Positions 23,515 to 42,257 of a stretch of 64,000 nucleotides of DNA are shown one piece after another (position 1 is the stretch's first letter; each line of letters opens with the position of its first letter). Origin of the DNA: Macrostomum hystrix (lineage: Eukaryota; Platyhelminthes; Macrostomidae); assembly GCA_950097015.1 (NCBI GenBank), contig CATNEN010000025.1, forward strand, positions 3,028,001 through 3,092,000. Direction: 5' to 3'. The position numbers and the translations under genes were made by a program. The notes under the pieces were generated by a model. The model worked only from the letters and a program-made list of their open reading frames with translations. It ran no database searches and was not told where the DNA came from.

Positions 23515-23881
23515 CAGGCGCGTGGCTATGATTTAGTCGTTCGCCTATATGGCCTATTGTTCCACATTTGAGCTTCGCTGCGTTCGATGCGCTCGAGTAG
23601 ACTCTATAGATGTATCGTGCGTCTGGGCAGTCCAAATAGATGCAGCTCAGACGCACAGCTCGCTCTTTAATTCAGAATGAGTGCAAGTGCTAATTATTGC
23701 AATATAGCTTTTAAACTAAACTATTGTACTGATACGATGAAACTTTTGTGCTTTCCAAATAGTCTGTGGTCTAAGCCTGGCGAAAGCTGACGACAATTAC
23801 TATCAGCTTCATGTAGCGAAATCCGACGCATAAGCTAATCGCGGTTCGCTCGCCAGCTAAAGCTACTTTATTTTGGAAGAA
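23515..23881. promoter_or_regulatory. Shared divergent promoter region of the kinase pair
   Basis: Only 367 bases separate the two start codons, which point away from each other. No other gene or mobile element lies between, so both promoters must be here or overlap the 5' coding sequence. I see no unambiguous TATA box. TTTAAACTAAAC near 23710 is AT-rich, and CGTTCGATGCGCTC-type CpG sequence lies at 23580-23600. The role is inferred from geometry. Confidence 0.6.
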
Positions 23882-26629
23882 ATGTCGGTACCTTCAATAA
23901 AACCAAATTCTTCACCGTCCTCTGTTCGATCTCAAAGCCCGAACACAGAGCAGCAAAGCGATTCAGAGATGAAGTCAAAGCAAGATAAAAACGCCAGCAC
24001 ACTCTTAGATGATCAACTCCAAGCTCCACACAATCGTTTGGTTTCTCGGCGAAATCGCGTCTACGTTTTCGATGGAAGTTTCGAAATAACAAGCGTTTTT
24101 CGCGATCTCGGGCTGGACCTCAGGCGCAGCGTGCAGAATGGAACTCGGTGAGCCTGTGTGGTAGCGCAGCAATCAGTTTAGGTCAGATAATAACACATAC
24201 TGTTTGTTGAAATAAAAAATCTAAGCACACAACAAAATACTCGTATTTAAAAATACCTTTAGTTCTCTTATATTTAGTCTCTCGAGCATTTCTTAGATTT
24301 GTGTTCATTGAAAAATCTCCAAATGACATCCGTAACATGATTTTTCTCATTTGAACAATAACCAAAGGTGCGTGCGAAATGACCGCTCCAAGAACCGGTA
24401 CATGTTTGTGACTCGAACATTGCGTGCCTGGCGAGCAAGCGAGGCCAGGAGAATAAGGAAGCGCTTCAAAAGCACAATCCAAGCACAGAACGCCCTGGCC
24501 CAGTTGACGCCATTCATACAGTCCGTAATAGCAGCCAAGATTAAATTCCGTGAAATATTCGTCGTCTCGCCGCTGCCAGCAAATATGTACTTGTGCGATA
24601 TAAAGAAGTTGGTGGTTCACTTGCCGCACAGCACTATTCGTTACTACGCGTCCTGCATACTCTTGGGCCTTGAGTTTCTGCGGCACGGAGGCATTCATCA
24701 CGGCAATCTCTCGCTATCGAGCATTGGCGTAGACCACTATGGCAGACCGCAGATTACGGATTTCGATGTCTCTCTGTATGAAAGTATCGGCAATTTATCT
24801 CATCAGCTGGAGGCTTTGCGCTTCGCGGCTCTGCTCGGCATTCTGCATTGCGATAATGTTCGCCACTTCAGCATCTCGCATATGCACTGCAACTCTCCGG
24901 ACCCCAGTCGCAAGGACCTGTTCAGTGGCATTTGTTCTAAGTGCCGTTTGTCGGCTGAGTGCATCGATCCACAACACTGCGATTGCAAAGATTTCGGCTC
25001 CTTAGTTAGACTCATCATGAGTCGTATAGTCTCTAAAGAAGCTATTCACAAAATCCTGAGTGTACTTTCTTGTAGCTGGCTTGAAAACGACCTGCGCTAC
25101 TCTTGGAGCCAGGTTCCGAGGCAGTTCAATGTGAGTGTAGTTTTATGCTGCTGGTAGAATCGCTCGTATTAATCTCCTTTGCAAAGAACGTTTATAACAC
25201 ATAGTTACTTTATTCACTATATGCAAAATTTCTTTTTCAAATCAAATTTAATTAAAGCGTATTACGAACGTATACCAGGAAAATGATATTAAATCGTAAA
25301 TTGCTAAATGGACACTTATTAAGCATAAGTCCTCAAAGTTCAAACTTATTCAATCACTATAGTCGAAGCCGAAGTCGAAGCCTCAGAAGTCGAAGCCTCA
25401 GAAGTATGAGACAACAGATTCTCTTCCACTTCCGTCGACAGACATGTCTACAAACTCGCTACCAAATCCTGAGGCAGCACATTCGTTCAAGGCACAACAA
25501 CCATATCGGTTATCGAATGTTATGCAATCACAGAATAAAGACAAGCAGAAACAGATCACAAACGATGAGCGGCTGTCGCAGTCAAGCAGCAGCTCCGAAG
25601 GCGAGCAGGTAAACACGAGTTCGCATAAGGAGAAACCGATATCGCAGTTCGATTTCTCTAGATCCAACGTGCACGATCATAGAACCGCCTCGCCCAGCCA
25701 AACGGACGTTAGCCTGCCGGGTGTAGCGTCGTCTCCTATCGCTGTCTTTGGTATGACCACAAGCGTGGATGATACAAAAAATTCCTCCAGTGAGTTTCCG
25801 TTTGACGGATACCAGCAAATGATGCAACACCGATACTTCCAGGTTCGATTTCTGATGAAATAAACATTTTCCTTTTTGGAGGAAGTCATACGTTTATAAA
25901 TTTTAAATAATACTTTGTCTAACTTAGGAAAACTTTAACAATTACTCAAAACAGAAACCGTAATGAAGGACGAATTAAGTAACGTTTATACATGACCCAA
26001 CACTAATACTTTATGGACAAAATATTTTTGAAGGCTACTTTTCCTAAAAAATGCTTTTCTATTGTATTACAGGATTATGTTTTATATATTTCTGTATTAT
26101 GTTACATAATACATACGAGCCGTATCATACGTGTCTTAGAATTAACATAGTTTTAATCAAAACTTTATTTACCCATATTGTATAAGCCTAGCTATAACCT
26201 CACACAGCGCACACTAGCTAGTAAACTACACTGATGTATAAATAAGCTATGAATGCTGATAAATGCTAAGTTAAATTTGAAAGTCACATCGAAAAATTTC
26301 CTTTCTACATAAATGAGTTTAAAAGTAAAATAAATTTGAAAAAAGGTCCGTAATATTTTTAGTAAGATAAAGTAAAAATATGGCTCGTATTGGATTATGT
26401 TACCTGTCTAATATTCCATTAACACCATCTCATTGGTTAGAATACAAACTGGGACGCCCTGGAGACGACTCAGTCGCCCGAGGGATTCTGGTTCACCCAC
26501 AGCCTCGTTATGCAGGGCTACACAAGGGAGGCGGCGCCACCAAAGACCAACGAAGGCGATGATTCGGACCAAAATAGCAGCTCCTATTTCACTTGCAGGT
26601 CGCGCATTCTCTATCACTACTTTGGCTAG
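23882..26629 (+). CDS. Pseudokinase, paralogue of the neighbouring kinase
   Basis: Exons 23882-24147, 24368-25130, 25363-25842 and 26441-26629 join in phase to 565 codons plus stop. Residues about 54-230 align with the neighbour from its RRDRRMF segment onward. The 30-residue catalytic-loop-to-DFG block aligns without a gap: HRD becomes HGN (200-202), the catalytic-loop Lys and Asn both become Ser (204, 207), DFG becomes DFD (220-222), the VAIK lysine becomes Arg (about R105), and the glycine loop is gone. Where the activation segment should be there is a Cys/His-rich stretch (about residues 250-290: HMHC, CSKC, AEC, QHCDC) that could bind metal. The tail carries SKPKSKPQKSKPQK and a Ser-rich region. 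Exon two spans what are three exons in the neighbour. The last donor (CAG|GTTCGA) is weak; if unused, the protein ends at 25863. AATAAA follows at 26725-26730. Confidence 0.75.
25864..26440. other. Last intron of the pseudokinase gene, or its 3' UTR
   Basis: Very AT-rich. It is an intron if the exon at 26441-26629 is used, otherwise 3' UTR. The acceptor would be CATTGGTTAG at 26431-26440. Confidence 0.5.
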
Positions 26630-27604
26630 CTAAATTCATTGCTTAAGAACACATTGCTGCTCTTAGTATGAGCGATTAGATGTCTTGACCGACCATTAAT
26701 GAGTCCAAAGCTTGAACTTCGATGAATAAATCTTTAAGACGATAATCTTTATAAAAAATTTGTCCGAATGTAATATACTACTATTAGTGTGTTGAAATAA
26801 CACTTATTATAAACAATTAAATATGCACTACTGTGTATTTTTTTAGCTAACCTACGTTTTAAATCCATATTAGAGTTGAAAGAATCAGATAATGTTCGTA
26901 TTTAATACCTAAAATTGATTTAGAAAAAATACACATTCTCTTATTTCATTCTGACAGCAGTTACTTAGTTACTGAGTACATTACTTTTATGATTAGTTTA
27001 GCTCTTACATTTCTCTGCTTCGATAAAGTCTTTTCAGTTAAACTGCTTTTCCGCGGTTATCAAAGCACCCGGCCGCTCTAAATAAACTCGCGACACTTCT
27101 CTTTGACTGTACTACTTGTAGAATGTTTGGTAAAAAATAAATAGAAATCTGTTGCAATACTTTTTCAAATTGAATGGGATTTGAGTGCGAATTGAGTTTG
27201 TATTTGTTATCTCGCGGATAGCCCGGACAGCCAAAAAGTTTTTGGCGATGAATCAGAGTAATGTGATTAATAAGCATAGAAATTCAATTAAATTAAACTT
27301 GCACATGGCAGAGGCCTTTGAAGGTGAGGCTTAAACCTAAGTTGCACTCATACCAAATATACGTTACAGACTGTGTACGTTTCAACGACCCGCTGTTGAG
27401 TCGATCATCGATTATTGCCTAATTCTAGTGCACACTAATAAACTAAAAGCTTAATGGCAGAAATCAATGAAGAATGTACGCTAAGTGTTCTAACAAATTA
27501 TGCTTAGCTAATAAACTGGAAGCATTATAATGCATTCCAGCATGTATGAATCAACAATGACAACTCTAATTGTAGCGGCACTCTAATTGATGTTAGCATA
27601 GATT
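26630..27604. other. Convergent intergenic DNA
   Basis: AT-rich sequence between the 3' ends of the pseudokinase (+) and KCTD (-) genes. It contains AATAAA at 26725-26730 on +. No gene, repeat array or mobile element is visible. Confidence 0.55.
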
Positions 27605-28510
27605 TCAATCCAGCCACTTGCACAGAAGATACTCGGTGAACTGCTGGCCCTCCGGAGCGCAGCCGCCGGACGATGCGGCCACCATGAAACCATGAGACAG
27701 GAAAAGGCGAAGCACCTGCACGGAGTTGAGGTGGCAGAATCCATTCAACGGGAAACGGATTACGTAATCCGAATCGAATTGATTCCAGCTGGCGTTGCGC
27801 GGCTCCATCAGCGAGTCTGTGACATCCGGGAACAGCTCGGCCAGTAGGTGCTTGCGTCCGGTGACCAGGATTCTCTCCTGCAGCTCTGGGCGCACGGTCA
27901 GAGTGATGCACTCGCAATCGCGCTGCTGCTGCTGCTGCTGCTGTTGCTGCTTTATCTGCGCTCTGGCATTTCGTCGCAATTGTTCCAGCTGTCGCAGCAT
28001 TCCCGACAGCTCGTAGAACCTAACCTCCTCCATTAGCTGATCCAGCTCCTCAAAGTCCGGCGGTGTTGTCACTCGACCAGTGCGCAGGTAGTTGAGAACA
28101 TGGCGAAAGAGCGAACCATCGCGGTCAATGAAGTAGTGCTGCTTCAGTGTGTCCAGCACTATTGGTATCGATCCGTTAAACATTTTCCCCAGCCGGGACT
28201 CAGGATGCCGCGTCAGCGTCTCCAACGAGGATGTGTACGCCACTCCGCCGACGTCGATGTGAACGGGCGCCGTGTAGCGAGTCGGCGTTGCTGGGCAAGG
28301 GACGCCGCTAATCTTTGACAGGAAAAGGGAGCCGACGTGGGCCGAGGACACAGAAACTGAGGATGAGGTACAGGCAAGACCTGCTGCCAGCCCAGCTGCC
28401 AGGCCATTGCTCGGCGGGCTGCCGGCGCGCATTGCAGCAGCGGCCGCAGCGGCTGCCGCGGCAGTCAACAAAAAGTCAGCCGGCTCCTTCTTTACGGGGC
28501 CGTTGTCCAT
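27605..28510 (-). CDS. KCTD1/15-like: BTB/POZ-domain KCTD1/KCTD15-type protein, single exon
   Basis: 301 residues, intronless. The first 80 are low complexity: a polyalanine run (17-26), Gly/Ala and Ser stretches. The T1-type BTB fold spans about 81-175 (APVHIDVGG, YTSSLETLTRHPESRLGKMF, LKQHYFIDRDGSLFRHVLNY). A nine-residue glutamine run encoded mainly by CAG follows (188-196). The C-terminal domain has VIRFPLNGFCHLNSVQVL and FTEYLL, both characteristic of KCTD1/15 and not of other KCTDs. Vertebrate relatives form pentamers and repress AP-2 transcription factors. VKKEP at residues 6-10 fits a sumoylation consensus; vertebrate KCTD15 has such a site at its extreme C-terminus, which is missing here. 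An acceptor-like TTCTTCAAAG lies just before the ATG, so a 5'-UTR intron or spliced leader is possible. Confidence 0.93.
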   Translation of the reverse strand: MDNGPVKKEPADFLLTAAAAAAAAAAMRAGSPPSNGLAAGLAAGLACTSSSVSVSSAHVGSLFLSKISGVPCPATPTRYTAPVHIDVGGVAYTSSLETLTRHPESRLGKMFNGSIPIVLDTLKQHYFIDRDGSLFRHVLNYLRTGRVTTPPDFEELDQLMEEVRFYELSGMLRQLEQLRRNARAQIKQQQQQQQQQRDCECITLTVRPELQERILVTGRKHLLAELFPDVTDSLMEPRNASWNQFDSDYVIRFPLNGFCHLNSVQVLRLFLSHGFMVAASSGGCAPEGQQFTEYLLCKWLD

Positions 28511-29520
28511 TGGAGCTCCTTTGAAGAAATAAATTTTCTTAGCCAGTTAAGCCCGTGGAAGGGCAAAATAAAGTAGGCAGGAGTTGAGGCTAAATGGATA
28601 ACTCTGTTGTCGAAGGCCTGCAAAAAACCAGGCAGAGAGGGGATAGACCAGAGGAGCCTCGGAAGGTGCCCTCGGGATGTCGCGAGGAGGAGGGATTTTA
28701 TAGAAACGGACGGCAATACAGAGAGGGGCTGCGCCGCCTGCAGTCTTAGAACTGAAGCGAAGCCTCCGGCTACAACTCTTGAATTGACGCGTCCCACCTC
28801 ATCTCCCCCACTGCCTGCGCCTCCTTAGCTTCTCCGAATCGCCCCCAAGGTCCCGCGCGCTTTCACTTAGCCAGAGTTTGAGGATGGTTAGTGGGGAGCG
28901 CAAAGAGGAATGGGCAGCTTCAGCCACCCCTCCCATCCAACCGGGCCATGGGTGCCCCCGGGGCCCAACCCGGCTCTCCCAATCCAAGCAATGCAATGCT
29001 CTACATGTATATAGGAAGGAACGGGGGCTTGGTTGAGCCCGGGATCGCCCGAGGGGGCCACATTATCATGATAAAATTAAGGCGCCCAGGGGCAAAGATA
29101 CCCCGTCTCCCTGTCTCGCCTCTGCATCCATCTCCGCCAATGTCTCCGCGTATGCATTGTGCGCTGGGCCTTGCCTGGGGTGCAGGGGCCGAGATGATTA
29201 AAGCACCCTGCAGACTCCCCAGCTCGCCAGCTCCCCTCGCGTTCATATCCCCAATGTCTTGTGCGGCAAGACAGCCTGAGGCGGCCAGCATAAAAAAGAG
29301 AGGGGCAGCCAGAGTGAGGGTGGAGGCGAGGGCAGCCTGAGGGCTCCTGGGAAGGCGGCGAACGATGGAGAGATCCACATAGAGATAGACGGAGAGAATG
29401 AAGACAACGACCGCACGAGCTAGGTAGCCCCAGGAGCAGTGAACGAGTTCTGACTCTCCAGTTGAGGACTGCAGGCAAAGAAGTTCCTTTTTAGATCCCG
29501 TCATTCGCTCATCCTGAAGT
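28511..29520. promoter_or_regulatory. GC-rich region upstream of KCTD, probable promoter/5' UTR
   Basis: A kilobase distinctly richer in G+C than its surroundings, directly 5' of the KCTD start. Overlapping ORFs occur on both strands (largest 167 codons, minus, 29001-29504), but none shows a conserved motif and they overlap in several frames, as expected of GC-rich DNA with few stops. The regulatory role is inferred from position and composition. Confidence 0.4.
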
Positions 29521-31945
29521 GAAGCAATCTACATGGCTGTTTTAGTTTTTCGAGTTATGCCTACGTATAATGAATGCCTGCACTTGCTTACTTGTTCTAT
29601 GAGCTGCTAATAGTCCACGTCAAGCTTAAAAAGGCAATATGATTTTCCAATAGATTAAATTAATTGGAGAATCAAAGGACCTGTGTTGAATAAAAAAATC
29701 CAAAGGCTTGAAAGACGAATGCATGAAAGAGGTCAGGGCATTTCCCAAAGCAGCTTTTAGCCGCCAGTCCTTTCCTATTCACACATTCCACCTTGCACTA
29801 GATGAAATCCAAAGCAAATCAAATCTTTCGTCATACCACATTCTTTTTTCTATTGCCTGGCCCGATCGAGGCTCATTCACACTCCCATCAAAACGTATTC
29901 CAAACGAGGCTAAAAACGATTGCACATTCTTTTTAAGCATCACACAAAGTACACCAAAACGACTGTTTAAATTACAGCGTGAACGAGCTTTTAAGAGCGT
30001 TTTTATGGAACATAGGGACATTACGAAGCTAGTTGGGTTGCTACTTTAAATAATAGCTCAAAGTTCATTGCGCCACCTAAATTAGATCGAAATAGGGCAG
30101 AAGTAAGAATGTTTCTTCTGAGGTATTATTGTTCTTAGTATTGTTAATTTTAAATGTTATTGACAAGTCCTTTTATTTATATATTTGTTGTATTTACGGC
30201 GTAATTTATTGCAGTTCATATATCCGGAATTATGTTATGTAGATCTGCGTTTTTCTAGGAAATCTTTTTAGAAGATCGCATGCGGATTAGGTTGTAAATT
30301 TTGTTCATCTTCCTTGATGTACAAAAAGTTCACTTCTTATTTTAAGTTTGTAGTATGGGCAGATATTAAACATGCAAAGAATAATTGTAGTAAAAATTGA
30401 TATATTTGATAAGGTAAATATTTAATTAATTGTATTGGTAAAGGCCTAGGTAGGTAGGTATAGCACTTCGATGCTACTCTACACGATTTTTAAGACCTAT
30501 CCTCTGCTGTTGGTTAGATATAATATAGACTATTGTGATTTTTATTTAACTTATTATGACAGACTAAAATGCTTTTTTTATAAATTCACTATGCTAAAAG
30601 TGTGACTTTTTCTATAATTGAATTTACAGTCAATTGTTAGGCCAGCCTAGGCCTGTCTGCCAAGACGAGTTGGCTTATTTGTAGGCAAATAATATTCACG
30701 AGACGTTGAATAATTTACACATAGCATTTAATTTTGTAGCTGTAACAATAAACATTTAAAATGAGACAAATCTTGTTTAGATGTAACTGCAGACTGAAGA
30801 GATGCAGACATAAAATTAAAAGCACCTGATCAATATGAACTTGTTCATTGCATATACATTTTATAGGCCTAATGTTATATTTATTTTGAGACAATTAAAG
30901 CTGTAGGCCTAGCACCAGCAGATGAATTTATTTCAATTGTTTGTATGGGGGACAATTTTGTATGAAGTTTCTTTTAAAGACAAGTTAATAGTAGAAGTAG
31001 ACAAGATGGTGGCAGACAAAAAGACTAGAAACCTGAGTGGCCAAGGCATTCTATGTAGCAAATCCTGCCATAGATAGAATCTAATTCTGCCATTAAGTGT
31101 TGTAGTCACTTTAGTACTGAATGATGTGGCTTGTAAGACTTCTAATACTGCTAGCTATGTTAGATATTCGGCCTAGCCATTGTATTGCTAGCTATGGAAT
31201 TTTAGTATTATTTTGAATGTTGGCATATTCTTCTTTCTTTAGTTTTATTTTTTAGAGCCTACTCTGAAAGTAAGTGTATTTTGACTTTCAAGTATCTTTA
31301 TCCATGATGTTTCATGTGCCTATGCAGATGTCTAGAAATCAGTAGCACAAAAAGCTTTTTACTTAGTACAATAACACAAAAATAGGAATCATCAAAATCT
31401 AGATTTTTATATAAAAGAACCTTAGCCAATATACTTTAAGCTTCATACTTGAAATTATAAGTGATAAGCCTAGTGTCCCTAGATACAAGTGCTTACTATT
31501 TTTAGTTATTAAAAACTGTTTCAGCTAGCTTTGATGCTAGGCCTAAAAAAGAACTAGGCCTACAAGTATAAATTGTTTGCAAAATCTAAAAAGGCTAGGA
31601 CTATTAAGCATTGCAAAATGTAAAAATTTGAAAAAAGCAGAAAACATAGACAATGAACTATGTTGCCTAAAGTTTGCATTTTTAAATGATGTAATATTTC
31701 ATATCATAACTAATATAACATAAATATGAAGAATAATAAAATTATATTTCATTTTCACACATTCTTTACGCCTATTAAATTTAGGTGTAATAGCTAACTT
31801 AATAAAGTATTCTTTTAAAGAACTGAGCCTTGTAATAAAAATTGCTTTTTGGCCATGATATATTATGTGATTTATACTTGAAATAAAAAAATTCTGTATA
31901 CATAGTGTTTCATTAAATGTTAGTTTATTTGAATTCTATTTTCAG
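29521..31945. other. Long AT-rich intergenic stretch
   Basis: About 2.4 kb of unique AT-rich DNA between the divergent KCTD and HECT-ligase genes. The motif TAGGCCTA and variants (for example AGGCCTAGGTAGGTAGG near 30444 and GTAGGCCTAG near 30903) recur loosely at 30440-31630. No exon is supported; the 5' UTR of the ligase gene must lie here or be trans-spliced. Confidence 0.5.
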
Positions 31946-31958
31946 TTGAGCAATTAAC

Positions 31959-39696
<7,738 letters not shown>

Positions 39697-40146
39697 CCTT
39701 GCTAATTGGCCTGTTGCTAGCCTAGTGTTGTCTGTGATAAAAACCCACAAGTCTGCCTATCTGCCTTGCACTGCCTATCTCCTGGCTAATGAAAAAAAAC
39801 TGATTTCGCTTCCTTCGAGTGCATCTATTTTTATGAATCAATTAATATTTTGTCTGGAACATTTTCACACTGATGTATATTCAAGATTCAACTATGTATT
39901 TCAATGCCTTCTTGCATCTAAAGTGAGGCTGTCAACTTTTCAAGCGTAAATAATTATCTTTAAATTACTTTTTTATTTCGCCTGTCTTGCTGATTTCGTT
40001 AAGTTGTTTGTTTTTTTGTATTCTTAATACCTCGTAAATTTTTTTAGGCCAAAGAATTCGGGTTTATAAGAGTCAATGTCGGATCCACTGTTTAAACAAT
40101 TCAACACTTCTACTGACTTTGTTAGATCAAATTATGCAACACACTA
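39697..40146. other. HECT ligase 3' region
   Basis: AT-rich sequence after the ligase stop. No canonical AATAAA before the next array; the first clear one on + is near 41381. No gene is visible. Confidence 0.45.
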
Positions 40147-40850
40147 GCTACCCGAACGCCCCAACCAATGTACATTGCACTTTCCTGCCCTCAACCCCAA
40201 CCAATGTGCATTGCACTCTCCTGCCCTCAACCCCAACCAATGTACATTGCACTCTCCTGCCCTCAACCCCAACCAATGTACATTGCACTCTCCTGCCCTC
40301 AACCCCAACCAGTGTACATTGCACTTTCCTGCCCTCAACCCCAACCAATGTGCATTGCACTCTCCTGCCCTCAACCCCAACCAATGTACATTGCACTCTC
40401 CTGCCCTCAACCCCAACCAGTGTACATTGCACTCTCCTGCCCTCTACCCCAACCAATGTACATTGCACTCTCCTGCCCTCAACCCCAACCAATGTGCATT
40501 GCACTCTCCTGCCCTCAACCCCAACCAATGTGCATTGCAAATCTCCTGCCCTCAACCCCAACCAATGTGCATTGCACTCTCCTGCCCTCTACCCCAACCA
40601 ATGTACATTGCACTCTCCTGCCCTCAACCCCAACCAATGTATATTGCACTCTCCTGCCCTCAACCCCAACCAATGTATATTGCACTCTCCTGCCCTCAAC
40701 CCCAACCAATGTGCATTGCACTCTCCTGCGCTCAACCCCAACCAATGTACATTGCACTCTCCTGCCCTCAACCCAACCAATGTAAATTGCACTCTCCTGC
40801 CCTCAACCCCAACCAATGTGCATTGCACTCTCCTGCCCTCAACCCAAATG
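40147..40850. repeat. 36-bp minisatellite
   Basis: About 19 copies of a 36-bp unit containing CCAACCAATGTACATTGCAC and TCTCCTGCCCTCAACC. The core is partly palindromic (TGTACA, and TGCAATGTACATTGG on the opposite strand). It is open in all + frames and several - frames because 36 is a multiple of three; one extra base near 40541 shifts the apparent proteins. No coding evidence. Confidence 0.95.
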
Positions 40851-41577
40851 AGCACTTTTGGTCGCAATAGAGCGATTCATTTGTCTGCCTAAATGATTTA
40901 GTTATTGGAAATAATTATGCACGTGTATTTGAAAGACGCATACTTTTGGCTTTAGAAACAAATTTCGCTTCATTGATTATTTATTTTTTTCGTTTTTAAT
41001 TTCCGAATTAATTGGCGTAGCGTAAATTTTACCAGTTGCTTCTACTTACATTACTGTAAGTAGAATACCACATTAAAATATGTATTGTTCGGTCAGGAAT
41101 CATAATTGTGCGGATCGATTTGGTGCTCTAAGCTCCAGGTACTATGTGTTATAAACAAAAGTTTAATTTAGTCTTAAGTCTTTTTCATTCTACGAGTATC
41201 TGATGTGGTTGCAAAAATGTGTTTTTTGTCAGGCTGTGATGCTAGCCATTTATTGAATTCTAGAATTTCAATGCATATGTTTGATGTGTTTAGTTAACAA
41301 TAATAAGTGAATAAGTCTAATTGGCAATAGTATTTTCCATTTGAAATTATAATGTATTACTAACAGCTTTTCCACCAAAATAAATTGTTATATTTTTCTG
41401 CCTTCCGTGATAATAATATTTATTTAAAGAAAAGAATACAAAGAATACTTTTTGATAACTTATTTTGCGTTGCTCTGTGCTCTGTGCCTCAATCTGATAT
41501 GTGACAGTTTCTTTGTTGTAAAAAGATATCAGTTATTTGAAGGACGGGAAATTGAAATGGTTTTTGGGCGTGCTAAT
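40851..41577. other. AT-rich spacer without a gene
   Basis: Unique AT-rich DNA with no recognised feature beyond a possible AATAAA near 41381. A perfect 10-bp inverted repeat, TTCTACTTACATTACTGTAAGTAGAA-like, sits at about 41040-41065 (arms TTCTACTTAC and GTAAGTAGAA). Confidence 0.5.
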
Positions 41578-42257
41578 TAGGAACCAGCTAGGGTATGGCG
41601 ATGGGAACCAGCTAGGGTGTGGGGATGGGAACCAGCTAGGGTATGGCGATGGGAACCAGCTAGGGTGTGGGGATGGGAACCAGCTAGGGTATGGCGATGG
41701 GAACCAGCTAGGGTGTGGGGATGGGAACCAGCTAGGGTATGGCGATGGGAACCAGCTAGGGTGTGGCGATGGGAACCAGCTAGGGTGTGGCGATGGGAAC
41801 CAGCTAGGGTGTGGCGATGGGAACCAGCTAGGGTGTGGCGATGGGAACCAGCTAGGGTGTGGCGATGGGAACCAGCTAGGGTGTGGCGATGGGAACCAGC
41901 TAGGGTGTGGGGATGGGAACCAGCTAGGGTATGGCGATGGGAACCAGCTAGGGTGTGGGGATGGGAACCAGCTAGGGTGTGGGGATGGGAACCAGCTAGG
42001 GTATGGCGATGGGAACCAGCTAGGGTGTGGGGATGGGAACCAGCTAGGGTGTGGGGATGAGAACCAGCTAGGTTGTGGCGATGGGAACCAGCTAGGGTAT
42101 GGCGATGGGAACCAGCTAGGCTGTGGGGATGGGAACCAGCTAGGGTGTGGGGATGGGAACCAGCCAAGGTATGGCGATGGGAACCAGCTAGGGTATGGCG
42201 ATGGGAACCACCTAGGGTGTGGCGATGGGAACCAGCCAAGGTATGGCGATGGGACAA
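41578..42257. repeat. 24-bp minisatellite
   Basis: About 28 copies of a 24-bp unit: GGGAACCAGCTAGGGTGT followed by GGCGAT or GGGGAT. Two alternating variants (GTATGGCGAT and GTGTGGGGAT) give a higher-order pattern at both ends. All six frames look open; nothing supports translation. Confidence 0.95.

Noticed and set aside
29001..29504. 167-codon minus-strand ORF with a hydrophobic segment
   Set aside because: It lies in a GC-rich area with competing ORFs on both strands, has no motif or splice context, and composition alone explains it.
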